Source of the DNA: an uncultured Burkholderiales bacterium
GTDB lineage: Bacteria > Pseudomonadota > Gammaproteobacteria > Burkholderiales > Burkholderiaceae_C
Assembly: GCA_903952885.1 (NCBI GenBank)
Contig: CAJBHE010000171.1
Coordinates: 1-8,588, forward strand
Direction: 5' to 3'
DNA length: 8,588 bases
Each line of letters opens with the position of its first letter. Position 1 is the stretch's first letter. The notes beneath the pieces were generated by a model. The model was not told the DNA's origin. It saw only the letters and a list, made by a program, of their open reading frames with translations, and did not search any database. A program made the position numbers and the translations under genes. Of this stretch, positions 1-6,062 are shown piece after piece.

Positions 1-120
1 ATAACCGCCGCCGCCGCCGCCTTCACGACCACCACCACCGCCGTAGGGGCTACGGAAACCGCCGCCGCCACCGCCTTCGCGGCTACCACCGCCGTAGCCA
101 CCGCCACCGCCACCGCCAAA
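1..120 (-). repeat. Glycine-codon repeat tract in the RRM gene tail
   Basis: This low-complexity GC-rich stretch is made almost entirely of GGC/GGT codons on the minus strand. Two related units can be aligned, at about 4-45 and 58-96. Each encodes a six-glycine run next to Glu-Arg, then a shorter glycine run ending at Tyr. It is coding sequence, not a separate element, but slipped-strand length change is plausible here. Confidence 0.75.
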
Positions 121-393
121 ACCGCCTGAGCGGGGAGGGCGTGGTTCCATGGGGCGAGCTTCGTTCACCACCAAGCTTCGGCCGCCCAAAGGTGCACCGT
201 TCATGCCTTCAACGGCTGCAAGAGCTTCGGCATCGCTTCCCATCTCGACAAAACCAAAACCTTTAGAGCGGCCCGTGTCACGCTCCATCATGACTTTCGC
301 GCTGGTCACAGTACCGAACTGTCCAAATGACTGCTCGAGATCGCTGTCGCGCACTGAATATGGCAAATTGCCGACGTACAGTTTGTTGCCCAT
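1..393 (-). CDS. Glycine-rich RRM RNA-binding protein (3' end outside window)
   Basis: This is a small single-RRM protein with a glycine-rich tail, like the Rbp proteins of cyanobacteria and many proteobacteria. It presumably binds single-stranded RNA in the cytoplasm. Translating from the ATG at 393 gives 131 codons with no stop before the window edge. The RRM fills about residues 3-80: RNP2 is LYVGNL (5-10) and RNP1 is KGFGFVEM (about 44-51), with Met where an aromatic residue is usual at the last RNP1 position. After MEPRPPRSGG the chain becomes runs of 3-7 glycines broken by Y, F, R, E and S, including two SREGGGGGG/GREGGGGGG-like units. The start is firm: AAGGAG lies 8 bases upstream and the RRM begins at once. 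The neighbouring amtB transcript is separated by a terminator, so this looks like a single-gene unit with its own leader. Such proteins are often cold-induced in other bacteria; here that is inference. Confidence 0.9.
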   Translation of the reverse strand, partial: MGNKLYVGNLPYSVRDSDLEQSFGQFGTVTSAKVMMERDTGRSKGFGFVEMGSDAEALAAVEGMNGAPLGGRSLVVNEARPMEPRPPRSGGFGGGGGGGYGGGSREGGGGGGFRSPYGGGGGREGGGGGGY

Positions 394-397
394 GAAA

Positions 398-436
398 GGG
401 ACTCCTTAAAACACAAAAACAAAGCGATGGAGTCCC
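398..436 (-). promoter_or_regulatory. Leader hairpin covering the Shine-Dalgarno of the RRM gene
   Basis: In the minus-strand RNA, GGGACUCC (436-429) is perfectly complementary to GGAGUCCC (405-398), giving 8 pairs, six of them G-C. The 23-nt loop is rich in U. The Shine-Dalgarno AAGGAG spans 407-402, so its GGAG is locked in the stem while the flanking AA is in the loop; the start codon at 393 is just outside. The ACUCC of the upstream arm mimics the 16S anti-Shine-Dalgarno. Pairing is seen directly. A role as thermosensor, protein-responsive switch or other translation control is inference. Confidence 0.55.
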
Positions 437-468
437 GAACCGAAACTGACCGATCACCAAACAAACCT

Positions 469-498
469 ATTAAATGGCTCGCATTTATAAAGTCGCAA
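469..498 (-). promoter_or_regulatory. Candidate sigma-70 promoter of the RRM gene
   Basis: On the minus strand, TTGCGA (498-493, 4 of 6 to the -35 consensus) is followed after 18 bases by TTTAAT (474-469, 5 of 6 to the -10 consensus). Initiation near 462 would give a leader of about 69 nt that contains the whole Shine-Dalgarno hairpin. The intergenic region 394-585 is otherwise AT-rich and holds only this promoter, the hairpin and the amtB terminator. This is a match by eye only. Confidence 0.4.
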
Positions 499-564
499 TC
501 ATTATGGAGCACAAGTTTGTTAAACATCCAAGCGTTTACCTGTATAAAAGCTAGGGTATGGCTG

Positions 565-584
565 AAAAACCACACTTGGTGTGG
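565..584 (-). terminator. Intrinsic terminator of amtB
   Basis: On the minus strand, CCACAC, a CAA loop, GTGTGG and then TTTTT form a 6-bp stem with a run of five T. The stem starts one base after the amtB stop codon (588-586), so a terminating ribosome would cover part of it. It separates amtB from the downstream RRM gene. Confidence 0.75.
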
Positions 585-585
585 C

Positions 586-1788
586 TTACCAGCTGGCCTC
601 ACGATCGGGTGATGAGGTGATTTTGTGAATTGTCAGGTCGGCGCCTTCGAACTCTTCCTCTTGGCTCATGCGCAAGCCCGTGGTCATTTTCAGCACGCCG
701 TAGACCACAAGGCCACCGATCAAAGCCCACACCACGCCCAAGGCTGTGCCTGCCAATTGGGCCGTGACGTTGATGCCTCCCAAGCCACCCATAGCTTGAG
801 TGCCAAAAATGCCGGCTGCAATGCCGCCCCACGTGCCGCACAAGCCGTGCAAGGGCCACACGCCCAGCACGTCGTCAATGCGCCACTTATTTTGGGTGAG
901 CGTGAACATCATCACAAAAATGCCACCCGCCACAGCACCTACCACCAACGCGCCTATGGGATGCATCAAGTCTGAGCCCGCGCACACCGCCACCAAACCA
1001 GCCAAGGGGCCGTTGTGGACAAAGCCAGGGTCGTTTTTGCCAGCGATCAGCGCGACCAAGGTGCCGCCCACCATCGCCATCAGCGAGTTGACAGCCACGA
1101 GGCCAGAAATTTTGTCGAGGGTTTGCGCGCTCATCACATTGAAGCCAAACCAGCCGACGATCAAAATCCATGCGCCCAAAGCGAGGAACGGAATGCTGGA
1201 GGGCGGGTGCGCAGAGATGGCACCGTCTTTGCGGTAACGGTTGCTTCGTGCGCCAAGCAGCAGCACCGCGGGCAAAGCAATCCAGCCGCCCACGGCGTGA
1301 ACTACCACAGAGCCTGCAAAGTCATGAAACTCGTCGCCCGTCACGGCTTTGAGCCACGATTGAAAACCAAAATGCTGGTTCCATGCGATGCCCTCAAAAA
1401 AGGGATAGATGAAGCCCACGATCACGCCCGTGGCAATCAGTTGTGGCCAAAACTTGGCGCGTTCTGCAATGCCGCCAGAGATAATGGCGGGAATGGCGGC
1501 GGCGAAGGTGAGCAAGAAGAAAAACTTCACCAGTTCGTAACCGTTTTTGTCGGCCAAAAATTCTGCGCCGATCATGAAGCTCGCGCCGTAGGCTACGCCG
1601 TAACCCACCACAAAATAGGCAAGCGTGGATACGCAGAAGTCCACCAAAATTTTGACCAACGCATTGACTTGGTTCTTGCGGCGAACGGTGCCGAGTTCCA
1701 AAAACGCGAAACCTGCGTGCATGGCAAGCACCATGATGGCCCCTAACAGAATGAACAAAGCATCCGCGCCCTGTTTGTGTGCATCCAT
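586..1788 (-). CDS. amtB: Ammonium transporter, Amt family
   Basis: This inner-membrane trimeric channel takes up ammonium when nitrogen is scarce. The protein has 400 residues and runs of hydrophobic helices through residue 368, consistent with the usual 11 transmembrane helices. The family signature DFAGSVVVH starts at Asp156. The twin pore histidines are His164 (VVVHAVGG) and His314 (WPLHGLCGTWGG), four residues before E. coli AmtB His168/His318. GWFGFN lies at 212-217. The cytoplasmic tail keeps the regulatory pattern GLRMSQEEEFEGADL (371-385). There is no cleaved signal peptide: the first helix starts about residue 10. The start is supported by AAGGA about 8 bases upstream. No PII gene (glnK) lies immediately upstream, where the common glnK-amtB order would put it; gap and its terminator sit there instead, so this is a single-gene unit. 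A sigma-54-like promoter suggests nitrogen control. Confidence 0.96.
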   Translation of the reverse strand: MDAHKQGADALFILLGAIMVLAMHAGFAFLELGTVRRKNQVNALVKILVDFCVSTLAYFVVGYGVAYGASFMIGAEFLADKNGYELVKFFFLLTFAAAIPAIISGGIAERAKFWPQLIATGVIVGFIYPFFEGIAWNQHFGFQSWLKAVTGDEFHDFAGSVVVHAVGGWIALPAVLLLGARSNRYRKDGAISAHPPSSIPFLALGAWILIVGWFGFNVMSAQTLDKISGLVAVNSLMAMVGGTLVALIAGKNDPGFVHNGPLAGLVAVCAGSDLMHPIGALVVGAVAGGIFVMMFTLTQNKWRIDDVLGVWPLHGLCGTWGGIAAGIFGTQAMGGLGGINVTAQLAGTALGVVWALIGGLVVYGVLKMTTGLRMSQEEEFEGADLTIHKITSSPDREASW

Positions 1789-1818
1789 ATATCTAATCCT
1801 TAGTAAATTGAACTTATT

Positions 1819-1854
1819 TGGTGCGTATTTGAACCATTTATGTGTATCGCACCA
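1819..1854. promoter_or_regulatory. Inverted repeat in the amtB leader region
   Basis: TGGTGCG (1819-1825) and CGCACCA (1848-1854) are perfect 7-base inverted repeats 22 bases apart. A third GCACCA copy lies at 1871-1876, inside the sigma-54-like site. The inverted repeat overlaps the start point predicted from that site and extends downstream. It resembles operator half-sites; the half-site core GGTGC is also that of NtrC sites, but the arms face the opposite way from the usual NtrC palindrome. The bound factor, if any, is unknown. Confidence 0.3.
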
Positions 1855-1860
1855 GATGTA

Positions 1861-1877
1861 AGCAAAAAATGCACCAA
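1861..1877 (-). promoter_or_regulatory. Candidate sigma-54 (-24/-12) promoter of amtB
   Basis: The minus strand reads TTGGTGCATTTTTTGCT. The GG and GC dinucleotides are exactly 10 bases apart, and the T-rich run precedes TTGCT, as in the RpoN consensus (TGGCAC-N5-TTGCW). Bases between the core dinucleotides deviate (TGC for CAC). Initiation near 1850 would leave a leader of about 60 nt. A sigma-54 promoter is what is expected for an NtrC-controlled amtB. I found no clear NtrC palindrome within about 150 bases upstream, which weakens the call. Confidence 0.45.
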
Positions 1878-1954
1878 ATGCAAGGGTTGGTCAAAATAGA
1901 TTGCGAAAAGTAAACATGAGTCTCTTTGTAAAATTGTTAATGCGACGGGCAGAT

Positions 1955-1977
1955 AAAAAGCGCCCTTGGGCGCTTTT
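1955..1977 (-). terminator. Intrinsic terminator after gap
   Basis: AAAAGCGCCC and GGGCGCTTTT form a 10-bp perfect stem around a nominal 2-base spacer. On the minus strand it is followed by a T run, continuing TTTTTATCT. It lies about 20 bases past the gap stop codon and ends the tkt-gap transcript before amtB. A shorter T run on the other strand means it could act both ways. Confidence 0.9.
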
Positions 1978-1998
1978 AAGTGAAGGTCTTTCAAAGAA

Positions 1999-3006
1999 TT
2001 ATTTCTTTTTGGCTACGACGCGAACCATTTCCAAGCACTGCTTGGCGTAGCCCCATTCGTTGTCATACCAAGCGATGATTTTGACAAAGTTTTTGTCCAA
2101 AGCAATACCTGCGGTGGCGTCAAAAACACTAGCACAAGGCTCGCCGCGGAAGTCGGTGGACACCACTTTTTCGTCTGTGTAACCCAAAACGCCTTTGAGG
2201 GCACCTTCGCTTTGCGCTTTCATCTCGGCGCAAATTTCAGCGTAACTGGCTTCGGTGGTCAACTCGACCGTCAAATCGACCACAGATACATCAGATGTGG
2301 GCACTCGAAAAGCCATGCCCGTGATCTTGCCCTTGATTTCAGGAATCACCACGCCAACTGCTTTAGCCGCGCCCGTGCTGGATGGGATGATATTTTCTAA
2401 AATACCTCGGCCACCACGCCAGTCTTTGCGAGACGAGCTGTCCACAGTGGCTTGGCTGGCGGTGGCTGCATGCACGGTGGTCATCAAACCACGCTTGATG
2501 CCCCACTTGTCGTTCAACACCTTGACCACAGGGGCCAAGCAGTTGGTGGTGCAAGACGCGTTGGACACGATGGCTTCGCCCGCATATGTCTTATGGTTCA
2601 CACCATAAACAAACATGGGCACGTTGTCTTTGGATGGTGCAGAAATGACCACCTTTTTCGCGCCTGCCGCGATGTGCATTTGACTGGTGGATTCGGTCAG
2701 GTAGTGGCCGGTGCATTCGAGCACGATGTCCACGCCCATGGTGCCCCACTGCAGGTTGTGCGCATCGCGTTCGTGGGAAAGTTTGATTTTTTTACCGTTG
2801 ATGATGAGCGCATCGTCGGTGTGCTCCACCGAGCCATCAAATCGTCCGTGAACGCTGTCGTACTTGAGCATGTAAGCCAAGTAGTCAGATGATTTAGGGT
2901 CATTGATGCCGACGATTTGGATATCGGAGTAGCCGTGCTTCAGCGCAGCGCGCAAAGCCAAGCGACCGATACGGCCGAAACCGTTGATGCCAAGTTTGAT
3001 GGTCAT
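1999..3006 (-). CDS. gap: Glyceraldehyde-3-phosphate dehydrogenase, type I
   Basis: This cytoplasmic enzyme interconverts glyceraldehyde 3-phosphate and 1,3-bisphosphoglycerate with NAD(H), in glycolysis and gluconeogenesis. The 335-residue length is normal. The NAD fold begins with NGFGRIGR (8-15). Asp36 in GINDP fits NAD rather than NADP preference. The catalytic nucleophile is Cys152 in SNASCTTNCLAP, with His179 in TTVHA as its base. KDWRGGRG, IPSSTGAAKAVG and YDNEWGY (314-320) are the expected substrate and cofactor segments. The sequence is of the E. coli GapA type. The Shine-Dalgarno is only a short AAGG about 6 bases before the ATG. It lies 36 bases downstream of tkt with no terminator between, so the two are probably cotranscribed; the strong terminator after gap ends the unit. 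No pgk or other Calvin-cycle gene is visible, so carbon fixation cannot be inferred. Confidence 0.97.
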   Translation of the reverse strand: MTIKLGINGFGRIGRLALRAALKHGYSDIQIVGINDPKSSDYLAYMLKYDSVHGRFDGSVEHTDDALIINGKKIKLSHERDAHNLQWGTMGVDIVLECTGHYLTESTSQMHIAAGAKKVVISAPSKDNVPMFVYGVNHKTYAGEAIVSNASCTTNCLAPVVKVLNDKWGIKRGLMTTVHAATASQATVDSSSRKDWRGGRGILENIIPSSTGAAKAVGVVIPEIKGKITGMAFRVPTSDVSVVDLTVELTTEASYAEICAEMKAQSEGALKGVLGYTDEKVVSTDFRGEPCASVFDATAGIALDKNFVKIIAWYDNEWGYAKQCLEMVRVVAKKK

Positions 3007-3042
3007 GTGGAGCCTTGAGGAGGAAGTTAAAAACTGGTGTGG

Positions 3043-5115
3043 TTAAGCTTGCTTTTTCAGCGCAACTTCAACGGTGTTGGCCACGTTTTCAGGCGTGAAA
3101 CCAAAGTGTTTGAACAAAACAGGGGCTGGGGCAGATTCGCCGTAGGTGTCGATGCCAACCACGGCGGACACGCCGTATTTCCACCAGCCGTCGGTTGAGC
3201 CCATTTCCACAGCAATCCGCGGCAAGCCTGCGGGCAAGACGGCAGCTTTATAGGCCACGCTTTGGCGGTCAAACGTGGTGGTGCTGGGTACAGACACCAC
3301 GCGTACGGCAATCTTGCGCTCGGCCAACAAAGCTTGCGCTTTCATGGCCAGCTGCACTTCAGAGCCGGTGGCCATGATGACGGCTTGCGCCTTTTTCTTC
3401 ATGCCCACTTCGCTTGGCTCGGCCAATACGTAAGCACCTTTGTTGATGGCGTCGAGGCCAGAAATGTCGCCAGCGGTTTTGTGCGCGGCCGCATCACCTT
3501 TTGGCAAGTAAGGCAGGTTTTGGCGGCTCAACAACAGCGCGGTTGGGCGGCTGGTGTTTTGCAAAGCCACAGCCCAAGCCACAGCGGTTTCGGCTGTGTC
3601 AGCGGGACGCCACACATCGAGGTTGGGAATCAAACGCAACGAAGCCGCGTGCTCTATGGATTGGTGGGTGGGGCCGTCTTCGCCCAAGCCGATGGAGTCG
3701 TGGGTGAACACATGCACCACGCGTTGCTTCATCAACGCAGCCATGCGGATGGCGTTGCGTGAGTAATCGCTGAACGTCAGGAACGTGCCGCCGTAAGGGA
3801 TGAAACCACCGTGCAAAGCCACGCCGTTCATGATGGCGGCCATGCCGAATTCGCGTACGCCGTAGTTGATATGGCGGCCGCCTTGGCCAGCTTCGTTTTT
3901 CACCACATGGCCTGCAGCGTCAAAGCGCAGGTTGGGCGTGGACTTGGTGTTGGTCAGGTTAGAGCCAGTCAAGTCAGCACTGCCACCCAAGAGTTCGGGC
4001 AGGGCAGTGGTGAACGACTCCAAAGCCAATTGGCTGGCCTTGCGACTGGCCACGGTCTCAGCTTTTGTGTGGGCACCAATGACGGTGTCGACCACGGTCT
4101 GTGCAAAGTTCTTGGGCAACTCGCCCGCCATGCGGCGCAGCAACTCTTTGGCCAAGGCGGGGTGTGCGGCTTTGTAGGCGGCGAATGCGGTTTTCCACTC
4201 GGCTTCATGGACCTTACCTTTGGCGGCAGCGTTCCAATCGGCGTACACCTCTTTAGGCATTTCGAACGGGGCGTAAGTCCAATGAATGGCTGCGCGGGTC
4301 AATGCAATTTCTTCAGCGCCCAAAGGTTCGCCGTGGGCTTTGGCCGTATCCGCGCGGTTGGGGCTGCCTTTGCCGATGCTCGTTTTGCAAACAATCAGTG
4401 TGGGTTTGTCTGTGCTCAGCTTTGCTGATGCGATGGCTTGGCTGATCACTGCGGCGTCGTGGCCATTGATCGGGCCAATCACGTTCCAGCCGTAGGCTTT
4501 GAAACGCTCAGGTGTGTTGTCGGCAAACCATGGGGCCACCTGGCCGTCGATGGAAATGCCGTTGTCGTCGTACAAGGCGATGAGTTTGTTCAGCTTCCAC
4601 GCCCCTGCGAGTGAACAAGCTTCGTGGCTGATGCCCTCCATCAAGCAGCCGTCGCCCATGAATACGAAGGTGTGGTGGTCGACCACGTTGTGGCCGTCAC
4701 GGTTGAACTCTGACGCCAACAATTTTTCGGCTAGTGCCATGCCCACTGCATTGGTGATGCCTTGACCCAAGGGGCCGGTGGTGGTTTCGACGCCAGGCGT
4801 CACGCCCACTTCGGGGTGGCCAGCAGTTTTGCTGTGTAGCACGCGGAAGTTTTTCAACTCGTCCATCGGCAAGTCGTAGCCGGTGAGGTGCAACAGTGCG
4901 TAAATCAACATCGAGCCGTGGCCGTTGGACAGCACAAAGCGGTCGCGGTTCAACCAATGGGGGTTCTTGGGGTTGTGACGCAAGTGGTCGCCCCACAAAG
5001 CCACCGCCATGTCGGCCATGCCCATGGGGGCTCCGGGGTGTCCTGAGTTGGCTTGTTGTACAGCGTCCATTGCCAAGGCGCGGATTGCGCTGGCCATTTG
5101 TTGGGTGTTTGCCAT
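3043..5115 (-). CDS. tkt: Transketolase
   Basis: This thiamine diphosphate enzyme moves two-carbon units between sugar phosphates in the non-oxidative pentose phosphate pathway. The protein has 690 residues, near the family's usual length. The N-terminal diphosphate-binding domain shows His26 (SGHPGAPMG), His66 (SNGHGS) and the GDG-N motif (Gly154-Asp155-Gly156 to Asn185). The pyrimidine domain shows Glu422 (REFGM) and the THDSIGLGEDGPTHQ segment (471-485). The C-terminal domain follows from about residue 560, including MATGSE. The reading frame is open for 96 more codons upstream, but the family's N-terminus (xxMANAIRALAMDAVQxANSGHPG-like) begins at the ATG at 5115, and GGAG lies 9 bases before it, so I chose this start. 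It is probably the first gene of a tkt-gap operon, transcribed divergently from the MurU-like gene. Confidence 0.97.
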   Translation of the reverse strand: MANTQQMASAIRALAMDAVQQANSGHPGAPMGMADMAVALWGDHLRHNPKNPHWLNRDRFVLSNGHGSMLIYALLHLTGYDLPMDELKNFRVLHSKTAGHPEVGVTPGVETTTGPLGQGITNAVGMALAEKLLASEFNRDGHNVVDHHTFVFMGDGCLMEGISHEACSLAGAWKLNKLIALYDDNGISIDGQVAPWFADNTPERFKAYGWNVIGPINGHDAAVISQAIASAKLSTDKPTLIVCKTSIGKGSPNRADTAKAHGEPLGAEEIALTRAAIHWTYAPFEMPKEVYADWNAAAKGKVHEAEWKTAFAAYKAAHPALAKELLRRMAGELPKNFAQTVVDTVIGAHTKAETVASRKASQLALESFTTALPELLGGSADLTGSNLTNTKSTPNLRFDAAGHVVKNEAGQGGRHINYGVREFGMAAIMNGVALHGGFIPYGGTFLTFSDYSRNAIRMAALMKQRVVHVFTHDSIGLGEDGPTHQSIEHAASLRLIPNLDVWRPADTAETAVAWAVALQNTSRPTALLLSRQNLPYLPKGDAAAHKTAGDISGLDAINKGAYVLAEPSEVGMKKKAQAVIMATGSEVQLAMKAQALLAERKIAVRVVSVPSTTTFDRQSVAYKAAVLPAGLPRIAVEMGSTDGWWKYGVSAVVGIDTYGESAPAPVLFKHFGFTPENVANTVEVALKKQA

Positions 5116-5152
5116 GTCAGGCGGCTCCGGTGGGGTGTGAGGGAAAACCACG

Positions 5153-5158
5153 ATTTTA
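5153..5158 (-). promoter_or_regulatory. Possible -10 box for tkt
   Basis: The minus strand carries TAAAAT, 5 of 6 to the -10 consensus, 37 bases before the tkt start. No good -35 box lies at 16-18 bases, so an activator would be needed or the call is wrong. Confidence 0.25.
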
Positions 5159-5199
5159 GCGAGCCTGCCTACCCTTGCGTGAGTTCGTGTGACAGATGT

Positions 5200-5230
5200 T
5201 TGACAAATAGCCAACCCGGCTGGCTGGCTA
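5200..5230. promoter_or_regulatory. Divergent intergenic control region: TTGACA and an inverted repeat
   Basis: TTGACA (5200-5205) on the plus strand is a perfect -35 hexamer. Its only plausible -10 partner, TACACT (5229-5234), is 23 bases away, which is too far for a normal promoter. TAGCCA (5208-5213) and TGGCTA (5225-5230) are perfect inverted repeats 11 bases apart, and GGCT is repeated three times in tandem at 5218-5229. The palindrome lies between the two divergent genes and could be a regulator site for either; no regulator is identified. Confidence 0.3.
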
Positions 5231-5239
5231 CACTGATAC

Positions 5240-6046
5240 GTGATGACAAATCGCACCAGTTCAGCCCACTTGGCCCAATCGCCGCCCTTGGCCACCGCCC
5301 TTTTATTGGCGGCAGGACGTGGTGAACGCATGCGCCCTCTCACCGACACAACGCCCAAACCCTTGCTCACCGTTCGCGGCCAAGCCCTCATGCAATGGGC
5401 CATGCAGGGATTGCAGCGTGGTGGTGTAACTCATTTGGTTATCAACACCGCATGGTTGGGTGAGCAAATTCCGAAGCACTTTGGCTCGGTTTTTGAAACG
5501 GCAGGTCAAGCCCCCTTGAACCTGCGCTACTCCCAAGAAGGCGTGGACTTTGGTGGTGCGCTAGAAACTGCCGGTGGCATTGCGCGGGCGCTGCCTCAGC
5601 TGGCAGATGTGTTTTGGGTGGCTGCGGGCGATGTGTTTGCGCCAGATTTTGAGTTTGCGACTGAAGTGCTGGAGCGCTTCAAGGCCAGCACCCAGCTTGC
5701 CCACATTTGGTTGGTGCCCAACCCCGAACACAACCTGGCTGGCGACTTTGGTCTGTCTGCCGAAGGTTTGGCGTTGAACTTACCAAAGTTAACTCTGGAG
5801 GCCTTCTCAGCCGAAGGTTCAGTGACGCCCAGCTACACCTTCAGCACCATTGCTTTGTACAAACGCGCTTTCTTTGAAGCTGCTTGGTGCGACATTCAAT
5901 CAGGTAATCCGGATGGCGTGAAAGCCCCACTGGCCGCCATGCTGCGCGCAGCCATGGACAATGACATGGTGAGCGCATCGCTCTACACAGGCGCGTGGAC
6001 CGATGTCGGCACGCCCGAGCGCTTGGCGCAACTCAACGCTGCTTGA
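5240..6046 (+). CDS. murU: MurU-like N-acetylmuramate-1-phosphate uridylyltransferase
   Basis: This sugar-1-phosphate nucleotidyltransferase probably makes UDP-MurNAc from MurNAc-1-phosphate in peptidoglycan recycling. The nucleotide-binding loop is LLAAGRGERMRPLT (22-35), followed by TPKPLLTV (38-45) with Lys40. ETAGGI (109-114), the metal-site Asp131 in AAGD and the terminal WTDVGTPERL (253-262) match the MurU layout better than longer glucose or mannose enzymes. The 268-residue count uses the GTG at 5240; ATG at 5243 is equally possible. The conserved core starts at about residue 19 and the next ATG falls inside the loop, so the true start must be near here. No Shine-Dalgarno is visible. 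pepP follows after 16 bases, so the two are probably cotranscribed. The kinase partner AmgK, often adjacent in other bacteria, is absent. A different sugar-1-phosphate substrate remains possible. Confidence 0.78.
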   Translation: MMTNRTSSAHLAQSPPLATALLLAAGRGERMRPLTDTTPKPLLTVRGQALMQWAMQGLQRGGVTHLVINTAWLGEQIPKHFGSVFETAGQAPLNLRYSQEGVDFGGALETAGGIARALPQLADVFWVAAGDVFAPDFEFATEVLERFKASTQLAHIWLVPNPEHNLAGDFGLSAEGLALNLPKLTLEAFSAEGSVTPSYTFSTIALYKRAFFEAAWCDIQSGNPDGVKAPLAAMLRAAMDNDMVSASLYTGAWTDVGTPERLAQLNAA

Positions 6047-6062
6047 ACATACAAGATAAGAC

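Noticed and set aside
1..120. CRISPR-like or satellite repeat
   Set aside because: The periodicity is three bases and is explained by glycine codons of the RRM protein; there are no unique spacers.
306..602. 98-codon minus-strand frame across the RRM leader
   Set aside because: It overlaps the RRM start in another frame and spans the amtB terminator, which argues against a real gene.
1015..1746. 243-codon plus-strand open frame opposite amtB
   Set aside because: It is the antisense of a strongly conserved Amt coding region, its translation is rich in His, Gln and Arg as shadow frames are, and it has no recognisable domain or ribosome-binding site.
2028..2044. Palindrome CCAAGCACTGCTTGG-like sequence as an NtrC or other operator upstream of amtB
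   Set aside because: It lies in the conserved gap coding sequence and does not match the NtrC GCACC-N5-GGTGC arrangement.
3262..4428. Two long plus-strand open frames (3262-3762 and 3811-4428) opposite tkt
   Set aside because: Both are shadows of the transketolase gene, whose motifs are intact throughout; the translations show no family features.
5116..5403. N-terminal extension of transketolase by 96 residues
   Set aside because: The frame happens to be open, but the extension is unlike any transketolase N-terminus, overlaps the start of the divergent MurU-like gene, and the conserved start at 5115 has its own Shine-Dalgarno.
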